A stretch of 8,762 nucleotides of DNA from Terriglobia bacterium (lineage in GTDB: Bacteria; Acidobacteriota; Terriglobia; UBA7540), in NCBI GenBank assembly GCA_030049455.1, contig JASIKV010000201.1:1-8762 (forward strand), in the 5' to 3' direction. The notes under the pieces were generated by a model. The model was not told the origin of the DNA. It was given only the letters and a program-made list of their open reading frames with translations, and searched no databases. Below are positions 1 through 6,455 of this stretch, piece by piece. The translations under genes were made by a program, and so were the position numbers. The number at the start of each line of letters is the position of its first letter. The first letter of the stretch is position 1.

Positions 1-489
1 CCGAGCGCAGAAGTGCGTGGCGCAACCGCCGTGGCATTTTCGCAAATTGGTCCAAAAGCCGCAGCGCAAGCGCGCGCCGTGGCCGGACTTCTGAAGGATT
101 CCGATGACGTTGTGCGCGGCGACGCGTCACTGGCGTTGCGCGAAATGGGCCCGGGCGCGGCCGTTGCGATTCCGGAATTGGAATCAGCCCTTCAGGATCC
201 TGTGCCCTTCGTGCGCATGACCGCAGCGTCAGCGCTGGGAAGCATGGGTCCGGCAGCGAACTCCGCCGTGCCCTCACTCATCGCAGAGGTTGAAACCCTA
301 AACGTTCCCGATATGCCCGCCGATGACGTGCAGGTGATTCGCAACATCTGCTACGCGCTCGGAGACATCGGCCCCGGCGCCCGCAGCGCCATCCCCGTCA
401 TGCAGAAGATTCAACACATCCGAATCACCTACATCGCAAGCGAGGCGATCAACAAAATCGAAGGGCATCCGTCGCCGACGTGGCACTGA
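1..489 (+). CDS. HEAT-repeat protein, C-terminal part (5' end outside window)
   Basis: The frame is open from base 1 with no convincing start, so this is the C-terminal 162 residues of a longer protein; the GTG at 13 is only an internal codon. It contains about five helical repeats of roughly 33 residues, each with an Ala-rich first helix, then a Gly-Pro turn (IGPKA, MGPGA, MGPAA, IGPGA), then a helix ending in a Pro-Leu or Pro-Val pattern. This is the PBS-lyase/HEAT-like solenoid style, a protein-protein interaction scaffold. No catalytic motif is visible, and the last repeat runs down into a short tail ending SPTWH. The repeat class is clear, but the cellular role is not. The gene is convergent with the DUF433 gene, whose stop lies 34 bases beyond this one, and no terminator hairpin is visible between them. 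Confidence 0.85.
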   Translation, partial: PSAEVRGATAVAFSQIGPKAAAQARAVAGLLKDSDDVVRGDASLALREMGPGAAVAIPELESALQDPVPFVRMTAASALGSMGPAANSAVPSLIAEVETLNVPDMPADDVQVIRNICYALGDIGPGARSAIPVMQKIQHIRITYIASEAINKIEGHPSPTWH

Positions 490-522
490 GACGTACAAAG
501 CAGGAAAAGAAGCGGAAGGTTT

Positions 523-750
523 CTAGGCCGTGGCCTCAAATTCAGCCAGGTCGCGCGCATAGTCGAGGCACGCGGAGATTTGCTCTTGGGTAAGATCTGG
601 GAAATCGCTAATAATTTCTTCAAAGGTTTTCCTGGCCGCCAGATAACCCAGAACCAGGCTCACGGGAATGCGAGTGCCCTTCAGCCGTGGTTTCCCACGC
701 AGGATTTCCGGGTCGCTCGCAATGTATTGCTTCCAATCAACGGGCATCAT
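523..750 (-). CDS. DUF433 family antitoxin-like protein
   Basis: A 75-residue protein with the DUF433 signature: RGKPRLKGTRIPV at residues 18-30, a YLAA helix, the acidic FEEIISDFPDLT stretch at 43-54, and the helix pair QEQISACLDYARD. DUF433 proteins have a winged-helix-like fold and are usually VapB-type antitoxins that bind and repress their own promoter and pair with a PIN-like (DUF5615) toxin encoded just downstream. I chose the ATG at 750 because GGAGAGG lies five bases upstream (762-756); a longer in-frame start at 795 adds 15 residues but has no ribosome site. The second ATG at 747 is also possible. No toxin follows: the next DNA is the convergent HEAT-repeat gene. It therefore looks like an orphan antitoxin or a stand-alone regulator. 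Confidence 0.85.
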   Translation of the reverse strand: MMPVDWKQYIASDPEILRGKPRLKGTRIPVSLVLGYLAARKTFEEIISDFPDLTQEQISACLDYARDLAEFEATA

Positions 751-755
751 CAATT

Positions 756-762
756 CCTCTCC
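756..762 (-). promoter_or_regulatory. Ribosome binding site of the DUF433 gene
   Basis: The minus strand reads GGAGAGG, then AATTG, then ATG at 750. This five-base spacing to a strong Shine-Dalgarno decides the start over the longer frame beginning at 795. Confidence 0.65.
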
Positions 763-766
763 ATCG

Positions 767-795
767 ATATTAGCAGCGCACTCACCCGATTGCAA
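767..795 (-). promoter_or_regulatory. Candidate sigma-70 promoter for the DUF433 gene
   Basis: On the minus strand, TTGCAA (795-790) is followed after 17 bases by TAATAT (772-767). Each hexamer matches four of six consensus positions and the spacing is ideal. The start would fall near 760, giving a very short leader of about ten bases. If real, it lets the antitoxin-like gene be expressed independently of the hydrolase genes upstream. This is a pattern match only. Confidence 0.3.
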
Positions 796-819
796 AAGGG
801 CGCCCCTCGCATGATGACT

Positions 820-1905
820 TCAATGGGTGGAAGGCAAGAGGCTTCCGTTGACGCACCCAAACTGCATGCCACTGGGCGAAAGAACATGAATCTCTAATGA
901 GTTCGTGATGGGCGCATCGCTGGCCGGGATTTCCATTTCGTACCAGTATTCCGTGTAGGTAAGTTTTTTCGTCGGCGAGTACGTATAGGATTTGAGTTCG
1001 GCCGGAACTTCACCCAGGTCATGTGTTTGCGAACCCCTCCAAGCAATGTGAAATCGCATGCCGCGCAAGTCATCGGTGAATCGCCAACCACCCAGGCCCA
1101 GAGAACTCAGCCCGGGGGTCAAGCGGGGACGCATGGCAATGGCGGGACGAACAATCAGAACGAGATTCCCAGAGTAGGTGGAAACGAGATTGCCATTCCT
1201 GCGAATTTCCACGCCGCGGGGAGTAGGGTCAAACTCCAAGCCTCTGAAAAAGTCGCCACCCAAACTAACATCGAACGAGTATGTCCAACCCACCTGGTCG
1301 AACCAGGCTCCCCCCAGTTGAAGCCCCGGGATTGATTTTCCGTCGGCACTGACCTTCCAGGGACGTTTGCCAATGTAGGGACGCCCGGGAACGCAATTGT
1401 TCATCCGTGACGCCTCGGCGGCTTTTCCAAGCGCTTCCTCCAAGTTTTCCTGCCGCGTGTATTCTGCCGTCTGCATCCACTTGGGATTTCCACCACGCTC
1501 CGATTGTGCTCGAACACTCAATACCCTGAGGTCGGGATACAACTGCATGACTTCTTCACGCGGCCCCATTGGATGGGCCGGGTCGACTGATTCCGATCTG
1601 ATTAGCAAAACGTCGTCCTTAATTCTGACACGGTCCATGGTGTGGACACCGGGAGGGCTGATGTTTGGGGACGGCCGGCCCCGCAGATCGTACGCGTAAG
1701 TCACCTGAGTCCCGTTCTGGAACTCAGTGATGTGGATAGAATCTGATTCCTGATCGATTTTCAGGACAATGGGATCATCAGGCTCTTTTGTTTGACGAAT
1801 GAAATGCGTCTGGGTCTGAAGGAAAACACCGGAATAATCTTTGATGGTCTGCCCGAAAACTGTGACTGAGCCTGCGAAGTACAGTAGCAGGGCACGCTTC
1901 CACAT
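820..1905 (-). CDS. Exported protein of unknown function, two beta-rich domains
   Basis: A 361-residue protein that I do not recognise as a named family. The N-terminus is a signal peptide (MWKR, hydrophobic to about residue 17, likely cleavage after VFG at 18). Residues 24-150 look like one beta-rich domain with alternating hydrophobic strands (VLKIDQ, SIHITEF, QVTYAYDL, DVLLIRSE, EVMQLYPDLRVLSV), a layout seen in many exported acidobacterial proteins. A short helix (about 152-168) leads to a second beta-rich domain, about 180-350, rich in Trp, Tyr and Gly. The mature chain has only two cysteines (171 and 351), which could form a disulfide outside the cytoplasm. AAGGAG lies four bases upstream of the ATG. 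It starts 15 bases after the hydrolase stop, so the two are almost certainly co-transcribed and may act together. No catalytic motif was seen. Confidence 0.8.
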   Translation of the reverse strand: MWKRALLLYFAGSVTVFGQTIKDYSGVFLQTQTHFIRQTKEPDDPIVLKIDQESDSIHITEFQNGTQVTYAYDLRGRPSPNISPPGVHTMDRVRIKDDVLLIRSESVDPAHPMGPREEVMQLYPDLRVLSVRAQSERGGNPKWMQTAEYTRQENLEEALGKAAEASRMNNCVPGRPYIGKRPWKVSADGKSIPGLQLGGAWFDQVGWTYSFDVSLGGDFFRGLEFDPTPRGVEIRRNGNLVSTYSGNLVLIVRPAIAMRPRLTPGLSSLGLGGWRFTDDLRGMRFHIAWRGSQTHDLGEVPAELKSYTYSPTKKLTYTEYWYEMEIPASDAPITNSLEIHVLSPSGMQFGCVNGSLLPSTH

Positions 1906-1909
1906 TTCG

Positions 1910-1915
1910 CTCCTT
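1910..1915 (-). promoter_or_regulatory. Ribosome binding site of the exported unknown protein
   Basis: The minus strand reads AAGGAG at 1915-1910, four bases before the ATG at 1905 and inside the 15-base gap after the hydrolase stop. It supports both the start and translation from a shared mRNA. Confidence 0.6.
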
Positions 1916-1920
1916 CGGGG

Positions 1921-3849
1921 CTATTCCAACACGTGCACAATCACTCCTGACGATTTCCCCTTCCCACGATAGATGCGTTCCGTCGCCTTTTGGAAGTCTG
2001 ACGGCTTGGCATCGGGAATATTCACAAATGTCTGGGGATTGCGGTCGGTAAGAGGAAACCAGGAACTCTGCACCTGGACCATGATGCGATGGCCTTTGCG
2101 GAAGCAGTGGTTGATGTCGGGCGCGGTGACGTTCAGTTCAACCACCTGGCCGGGGACCATAGCTTCGGGCTTTTCCCAGCTATTGCGGAATTTGGCGCGC
2201 ATGGGCCAGCCGCGCAGGAGCATCTGGTATCCCGCCATGGTGATGGAGGGAGGCGGAACATCCGTGAACTGGGCCGGGCCACCTGCGGCGGGCCGCGCCT
2301 CGGGCTGAGGATAGTCGGGTGGGAAGACATCAATAAGTTTGACGTCGAAATCAGAATCCGTGCCCGAGGTGGAGACAAACAAGCGCGGCGAAACTGGGCC
2401 GGCGAGAGTTACATCCTCATCCAGCGGGTCGGTTTGGTAGACGAGCACATCCGGGCGCGTCGAGGCGAAGCGCTGGTCCGCCACCATGTATTCCGACGGA
2501 ACGCTGCGCGCGATGTAGCCGACGAACGGCACGGGATGATTCGGGTCACTCATGTACTCGTCAAAGGAATCCGGCGAGGCGTCGGGCGCGGTGAAAGAGA
2601 GTCCCCCGTGATTCTGGAAATAGAGCACGCGCGTCCTGGCGTTTGCGGGCGGCCAGCTTGAATAGGTGCGCCACACGTTGGTGCCCGTTTCGAACGTGTA
2701 GGCCTTGGGCAATTCCTCGGGTCCCTTGCCCTTCAGAAACTTTTCAAAAAAGGCAAACTGAATGTGCTCGCGGAAATACTCGCCGGTTTTTGAACCGAAG
2801 CTGACGCTGCCCAGGTGCTCGCCGTCCAGGCGCCCCCAGCCTCCGTGCACCCACGGCCCCTCCACCAGGCCGTTGTAAATGCCCGGATCGTTCTCCTCAA
2901 TCGACCGGAATGTGCGGAAGGGTCCGTAAAGGTCCTCGGCGTCGAACCATCCGCCCACGGTCAGTACGGCGCAATGAATGTTCTTCAGATGCGGGGCCAG
3001 GTTGCGCAATTTCCAGTAGTCATCAAAAGTGTCGTGGTTCATCTGATCGGTCCACAGATAATTCTGGTTGTGCAGATAGATGGTGTTGGAATTGGAAAGC
3101 GGCCCCATTTTCAAATAGAACTCGTAGGCGTTCTGCGTACCGAAATCAAAGGGGATGGAAGCGGGCGGCGGCGTGGGGTTTTCCTGAGGCTTGAAGCCCA
3201 CGTAAAAGCCGAAGTTGGCGTCCAGCATGAACGCTCCGCCGTGGTAGGAATCATCGCCCATAAACAAATTGATCATGGGCGCCTGCGGCGAAGCGGCCTT
3301 GATGGCCGGATGCGAATCAATGATGCTCGCCGCGGTATAGAACCCCGGGTAGGAAATTCCCCAGATGCCCGCTTTTCCGTTGTTGTTGGGAATGTTGTGC
3401 AGCAGCCATTCAACGGTGTCATACATGTCGGAGCTTTCGTCCACGTCCTGCTTGCCGTGCTTTTCGTCAATGTGGGGACGCATTTCCACAAATGTGCCCT
3501 CCGACATGTAACGCCCTCGCACGTCCTGATAGACAAAAATGTAGCCGGAGCGCGCGAAGGCTTCCGAAGGCCCGAGAGTCGTGCGGTAATGATCTTCGCC
3601 GTAGGGTCCCACGCTGTAAGGTGTGCGGTCGATCATAAAGGGGTAAGGAACGGATGTGTCCTTGGGCACGTACACTGAGGTGAAGAGATGGACCCCGTCG
3701 CGCATCGGGATGCGATACTCGTATTTGGTGTAATGCTCGCGGATGTCGAATTCCTCATGCGGCCGCGCTTCGGGCCTGCCCTGCGGCCATGCCGGACACA
3801 AAACTGCCGCAAGCGAAAACAGAAGCAGTAGTGAAGTATGAGAACGCAT
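1921..3849 (-). CDS. Exported alpha-amino-acid ester hydrolase / CocE-NonD family serine hydrolase
   Basis: A 642-residue hydrolase of the CocE/NonD (peptidase S15-like) family. A signal peptide (MRSH, then LLLLFSLAAV) points to export to the periplasm. The alpha/beta-hydrolase core shows DRTPY with a possible oxyanion Tyr at 78, the nucleophile elbow GISYPG with Ser166, the acid in GGWFDAED with Asp303, and GPWVHGGWG with His335. MGDDSYHGGAF supplies Asp200. Asp200, Glu305 and Asp306 match, in spacing from the triad, the carboxylate cluster that binds the substrate alpha-amino group in characterised alpha-amino-acid ester hydrolases. Residues from about 450 form the C-terminal jelly-roll (SPRLFVSTSGTDSDFDV, GHRIMVQVQSSWFP). 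I chose the ATG at 3849 because GGAGGG lies six bases upstream and it places the signal peptide at the N-terminus; the frame extends to an ATG at 3906 without these. Natural substrate unknown; a cocaine-esterase-like or glutaryl-acylase role is less likely. Confidence 0.88.
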   Translation of the reverse strand: MRSHTSLLLLFSLAAVLCPAWPQGRPEARPHEEFDIREHYTKYEYRIPMRDGVHLFTSVYVPKDTSVPYPFMIDRTPYSVGPYGEDHYRTTLGPSEAFARSGYIFVYQDVRGRYMSEGTFVEMRPHIDEKHGKQDVDESSDMYDTVEWLLHNIPNNNGKAGIWGISYPGFYTAASIIDSHPAIKAASPQAPMINLFMGDDSYHGGAFMLDANFGFYVGFKPQENPTPPPASIPFDFGTQNAYEFYLKMGPLSNSNTIYLHNQNYLWTDQMNHDTFDDYWKLRNLAPHLKNIHCAVLTVGGWFDAEDLYGPFRTFRSIEENDPGIYNGLVEGPWVHGGWGRLDGEHLGSVSFGSKTGEYFREHIQFAFFEKFLKGKGPEELPKAYTFETGTNVWRTYSSWPPANARTRVLYFQNHGGLSFTAPDASPDSFDEYMSDPNHPVPFVGYIARSVPSEYMVADQRFASTRPDVLVYQTDPLDEDVTLAGPVSPRLFVSTSGTDSDFDVKLIDVFPPDYPQPEARPAAGGPAQFTDVPPPSITMAGYQMLLRGWPMRAKFRNSWEKPEAMVPGQVVELNVTAPDINHCFRKGHRIMVQVQSSWFPLTDRNPQTFVNIPDAKPSDFQKATERIYRGKGKSSGVIVHVLE

Positions 3850-3855
3850 CCCAAA

Positions 3856-3861
3856 CCCTCC
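3856..3861 (-). promoter_or_regulatory. Ribosome binding site deciding the hydrolase start
   Basis: The minus strand reads GGAGGG at 3861-3856, six bases before the ATG at 3849. The upstream alternative ATG at 3906 has no such site and would put 19 charged residues before the signal peptide. Confidence 0.7.
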
Positions 3862-3906
3862 GTCCGCGGTTTGCCCGCATCGCGCGCGAATGATGATTCG
3901 GCGCAT

Positions 3907-3935
3907 ACTCTATCTGAGGAAGCCTGGTAAAGCAA
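3907..3935 (-). promoter_or_regulatory. Weak candidate promoter for the hydrolase operon
   Basis: On the minus strand, TTGCTT (3935-3930) and TAGAGT (3912-3907) are separated by 17 bases. They match three and four of six consensus positions. The start would be near 3900, downstream of the ATG at 3906, which agrees with translation from 3849. This is a weak pattern match. Confidence 0.28.
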
Positions 3936-3948
3936 TCGCAGGACTTTG

Positions 3949-3999
3949 GCGGCGGTCTCGGCCTGGCGGGACCGTCGCGCGACGCTCGTGGACCGCCGC
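3949..3999. repeat. Nested inverted repeat with a 12-base perfect palindrome
   Basis: GCGGCGGTC at 3949-3957 is repeated in perfect inverted form as GACCGCCGC at 3991-3999. Between them lies CGTCGCGCGACG at 3973-3984, a perfect 12-base palindrome. The block lies between the divergent hydrolase and ExuT-type transporter genes, in the 276 non-coding bases 3850-4125. It could be an operator for a dimeric regulator or a structured element. In GC-rich DNA such symmetry can also arise by chance. There is no U-tract, so it is not a typical terminator. Confidence 0.45.
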
Positions 4000-4033
4000 T
4001 GCAAGGCCATGGGCAAGCTTAAGCCTTCAATAA

Positions 4034-4061
4034 TTCGCGACAAGAATCGGAGGGATATGAT
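4034..4061 (+). promoter_or_regulatory. Weak candidate promoter for the sugar-acid cluster
   Basis: TATGAT at 4056-4061 is a good -10 match. Sixteen bases upstream lies TTCGCG (4034-4039), a poor -35. The start would be near 4068, about 58 bases before the transporter ATG. The AT-rich patch around it stands out from the GC-rich surroundings, which is the main support. The transporter itself has no Shine-Dalgarno. Confidence 0.3.
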
Positions 4062-4125
4062 ATCGTGCGGCGAATTTCTTGCGCCGCCGCGACATTTGAA
4101 ATCATTCCGCGCCGGCCCCTGACCT

Positions 4126-5397
4126 ATGGCTTCCAAGCGCATCCGCTGGTGGATTGTCTGGACGTTGTTCGGCTCCACGGTGGTGAATTACATTGACCGG
4201 CAGACGTTTTCCGTGCTTGCCCCCGTGATTTCGCGCGAACTGCACCTCAGCCACACGGACCTTTCGCGCATCATTTCTGCGTTCCAGTTTTCATATGCGG
4301 GAATGTGGCTGGTGGGCGGCGTGATGCTGGACGTGGTGGGAACGCGTCTGGGCCTTTCGCTCGCGGTGATCTGGTGGTCAGCGATCAGCATGATGACGGG
4401 GCTCGCAAACTCAGTTTCCTCCTTCGGAGCGTTTCGTTTCCTGCTGGGAATCGGCGAGGGCTGCAACTGGCCGGGGGCAAGCAAGACGGTGGCCGAGTGG
4501 TTCCCGGCAAAGGAACGCGGCGTGGGCGTCGCCATTTTCGACAGCGGTTCAAGCGTGGGCGGCGCGCTCGCCGCAGTTCTTGTGCCCCTGATCGCGATCC
4601 ATTTCGGCTGGCGCTACGCGTTCGTGCTCTCGGGCCTTTTGGGATTTGCCTGGCTGGCCGTGTGGCTTATTACCTATCGCCCGCTCGACAAACATCCGCG
4701 CGTATCCGCTGAAGAACGCTCACTCATCAAGTCAGGACGCGACACCGCGCCCGCATCCGCGCATAAGGGCCTGGGGCGCTGGCTGGATTTGCTTGGCCAA
4801 CCGAACACCTGGGGAATTGTCCTCGGCCGCTCCCTGACCGATCCGATCTGGTGGTTCTACGTGTTTTGGCTTCCGCAATACCTCAGCGATGCGCGTGGAT
4901 TCAGCCTGAAACAGATTGCCGCCTTCGCGTGGATTCCCTTCGCCGCCGCCGACATCGGAAACTTTACGGGAGGCCTCGCGTCGGGCTTCCTGATCAAACG
5001 CGGAATGCCCGTCATCCGCGCGCGCAAGTGGGTCTGCGTAGCGAGTTCACTGCCCATTCTGGCCGGAATTCCTGCGGCCACTACGCACAATCCCTACCTA
5101 GCCGTTATCCTGATCAGCATCGCCGTATGGGGATACGCAAGCTGGTCAACCATGGGCCTGACCTTCCCTTCGGATTTATTCCCGCAGGACGTTGTTGCGA
5201 CGGTCACGGGAGTCAGCGGGCTGGGTGCAGGCCTTGCCGGCGCAGCGTTTACACTTCTGGTCGGGTGGCTGGTGGATAAGTTCTCCTACTTCCCGGCGTT
5301 TCTTCTGGCGGGAACCGTTCCCCTGCTGGCGACCCTGTGCGTCCTTTTGATCATTCGTCCGGCGAAGGCCGCTGCCCGGCAGGAGGGAGTTCTTTGA
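4126..5397 (+). CDS. MFS transporter, anion:cation symporter family (ExuT/DgoT-like)
   Basis: A 423-residue inner-membrane carrier of the major facilitator superfamily with about twelve hydrophobic segments. The opening NYIDRQTFSVLAP (21-33) is typical of the ACS family, which imports hexuronates, galactonate, glucarate and similar organic anions with protons. Asp24 and Arg25 in this motif and Glu111 in GIGEGCNWPGA (108-118) line up with the key charged residues of the galactonate carrier DgoT. Other family marks are the loop 2-3 motif GVMLDVVGTRLG (65-76), WFPAKERG (125-132) and GWRYAF (161-166). An in-frame stop at 4120-4122 directly precedes the ATG, so no upstream start is possible, yet there is no Shine-Dalgarno. 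The UxaA-family gene downstream favours a sugar-acid substrate, which is inference. A hexuronate, an aldonate or an aldarate are all possible. Confidence 0.88.
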   Translation: MASKRIRWWIVWTLFGSTVVNYIDRQTFSVLAPVISRELHLSHTDLSRIISAFQFSYAGMWLVGGVMLDVVGTRLGLSLAVIWWSAISMMTGLANSVSSFGAFRFLLGIGEGCNWPGASKTVAEWFPAKERGVGVAIFDSGSSVGGALAAVLVPLIAIHFGWRYAFVLSGLLGFAWLAVWLITYRPLDKHPRVSAEERSLIKSGRDTAPASAHKGLGRWLDLLGQPNTWGIVLGRSLTDPIWWFYVFWLPQYLSDARGFSLKQIAAFAWIPFAAADIGNFTGGLASGFLIKRGMPVIRARKWVCVASSLPILAGIPAATTHNPYLAVILISIAVWGYASWSTMGLTFPSDLFPQDVVATVTGVSGLGAGLAGAAFTLLVGWLVDKFSYFPAFLLAGTVPLLATLCVLLIIRPAKAAARQEGVL

Positions 5398-5421
5398 CTG
5401 GGTCGCGCCAACGAATATAAT
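5394..5421 (+). promoter_or_regulatory. Strong internal sigma-70-type promoter, probably giving a leaderless mRNA
   Basis: TTGACT at 5394-5399 and TATAAT at 5416-5421, separated by 16 bases, match eleven of twelve consensus positions. The -35 box overlaps the transporter stop codon (TGA, 5395-5397). A start 7-9 bases after the -10 falls at 5428-5430, on or just before the dehydrogenase ATG at 5430. That ATG has no Shine-Dalgarno, which agrees with leaderless translation. It would let the dehydrogenase, FucP-type carrier and dehydratase be expressed apart from the first transporter. Confidence 0.65.
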
Positions 5422-5429
5422 GCACGTGG

Positions 5430-6449
5430 ATGGCTGAAACGATTCCATGCAATCCAACTGCGCGAGCCGGCCGGCGGTTTCTGGTGACGGGCGCCAAGGG
5501 ATTTATCGGCGCCTGGATCGTCAAGGCGCTTGTGGAGCGCGGCGACAAGCCCTGGGTTTTCGACATCGACGCGGACACGTCGCGCCTGGCCGCGCTTCTG
5601 ACGCTCGAGCAGATGACCTCCGTCGGAATGATCGAAGGCGATGTCACGCAGTTCAGCCACGTCGAGCGCGCCGTCGCGGATCGCGGAATCACCCACGTGC
5701 TGCACCTGGCGGGAATCCAGGTTCCCTTCTGTGCAGCCGACCCCTTGCGCGGCGCAATGATCAACGTGGTGGGAACGATCAACGTTTTCGAGGCCGCGCG
5801 CAAGCACCGCGACTTGGTCGAGAGCATCGTTTATGCCAGCTCCGCCGCGGTATTCGGCCCGGAAGAAATGTACGGCGGCGGCACGGTGCCCGAGGGCGCT
5901 CCGCTGCTGCCGGGAACCCATTACGGGGTTTACAAGCAATGCAACGAGGGCAACGCCAGAGTTTATTACTGGGATAACGGCATTTCGAGCGTGGGAATTC
6001 GCCCCGGCGCCGTGTATGGTGTGGGCCGCGACCGGGGGATGACCTCCGGTCCCACCAAAGCGATCAAAGCCACGGTCATCGGCCGGCCCTATACGATTCG
6101 GTTTACGGGCGGAGTGGACCTGCAATATATTCGCGACACGGCGCACGTCTTTCTGCGTTGCTCGCAGGCCTGCCTGACCGGCGCAAGGCTTTATACCTTG
6201 CGTGGCGATGTGATGCAGATGAGTGAATTCCTCAATTGCCTGGGGGAAATTTTGCCTGCATCGAAGACTCTGGTAAGAGCGGAAGGCCAGGCGCTGCCCG
6301 TCTCGTACGATTTTGATGATAGCGCCCTGCAGCACGACTTGCCCGGCGCGCAACGAACTCCGCTGGCGGAAGGCATTCGAGAGACCGCCGCAATCTTCGA
6401 GCGCCTCCAAAGGGAAGGAAAACTGGACACCAGAGATTTGGAATCCTAG
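5430..6449 (+). CDS. NAD-dependent epimerase/dehydratase family protein (extended SDR), probable sugar dehydrogenase or epimerase
   Basis: A 339-residue cytoplasmic extended short-chain dehydrogenase/reductase. The Rossmann fold begins with TGAKGFIG (20-27), the extended-SDR GxxGxxG motif. Asp45 at the end of the second strand (VFDID) favours NAD over NADP. HLAG at 92-95, YASSAAVFG at 135-143 (catalytic Ser137 or Ser138) and YGVYK at 165-169 (Tyr165, Lys169) complete the active site, followed by RPGAVYG (191-197). The length fits the family (about 300-350). The family includes nucleotide-sugar epimerases and sugar or aldonate dehydrogenases. Lying between two sugar carriers and before an aldonate-type dehydratase, it more likely oxidises a free sugar or sugar acid than a nucleotide sugar, but this is inference. 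An in-frame stop at 5418-5420 forces the ATG at 5430. The FucP-type gene starts six bases after the stop. Confidence 0.85.
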   Translation: MAETIPCNPTARAGRRFLVTGAKGFIGAWIVKALVERGDKPWVFDIDADTSRLAALLTLEQMTSVGMIEGDVTQFSHVERAVADRGITHVLHLAGIQVPFCAADPLRGAMINVVGTINVFEAARKHRDLVESIVYASSAAVFGPEEMYGGGTVPEGAPLLPGTHYGVYKQCNEGNARVYYWDNGISSVGIRPGAVYGVGRDRGMTSGPTKAIKATVIGRPYTIRFTGGVDLQYIRDTAHVFLRCSQACLTGARLYTLRGDVMQMSEFLNCLGEILPASKTLVRAEGQALPVSYDFDDSALQHDLPGAQRTPLAEGIRETAAIFERLQREGKLDTRDLES

Positions 6450-6455
6450 AACACG

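Larger units (their letters stand above)
3850..4125. other. Divergent intergenic region between hydrolase operon and sugar-acid cluster
   Basis: These 276 bases are the longest non-coding stretch in the window. From left to right they hold the hydrolase ribosome site, a weak leftward promoter candidate, the nested inverted repeat with its central palindrome, an AT-rich patch with a rightward -10 candidate (TATGAT), and a transporter start lacking a Shine-Dalgarno. No small open frame with a ribosome site and no RNA gene was seen. Regulation of both transcription units would have to act here. Confidence 0.6.

Noticed and set aside
525..536. Short hairpin AGGCC-GT-GGCCT at the end of the DUF433 gene as a terminator
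   Set aside because: The loop has only two bases, the stem five pairs, and no T-run follows on either strand.
798..805. Palindrome GGGCGCCC followed by TTTT on the minus strand as a terminator after the exported unknown gene
   Set aside because: With no loop sequence it can form only about two stable pairs as a hairpin, and the T-run is just four bases.
2815..3678. A 287-residue plus-strand open frame inside the hydrolase gene
   Set aside because: It lies opposite the catalytic core of the hydrolase, whose triad and family motifs are unambiguous; there is no ribosome site or known domain.
3850..3906. N-terminal extension of the hydrolase to the ATG at 3906
   Set aside because: It would bury the signal peptide behind 19 residues, has no Shine-Dalgarno, and probably lies upstream of the transcript start. 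The ATG at 3849 has GGAGGG six bases away.
5423..5428. CACGTG palindrome between the -10 box and the dehydrogenase ATG as an operator
   Set aside because: A six-base palindrome is expected often by chance in such DNA, and nothing else supports a binding site.
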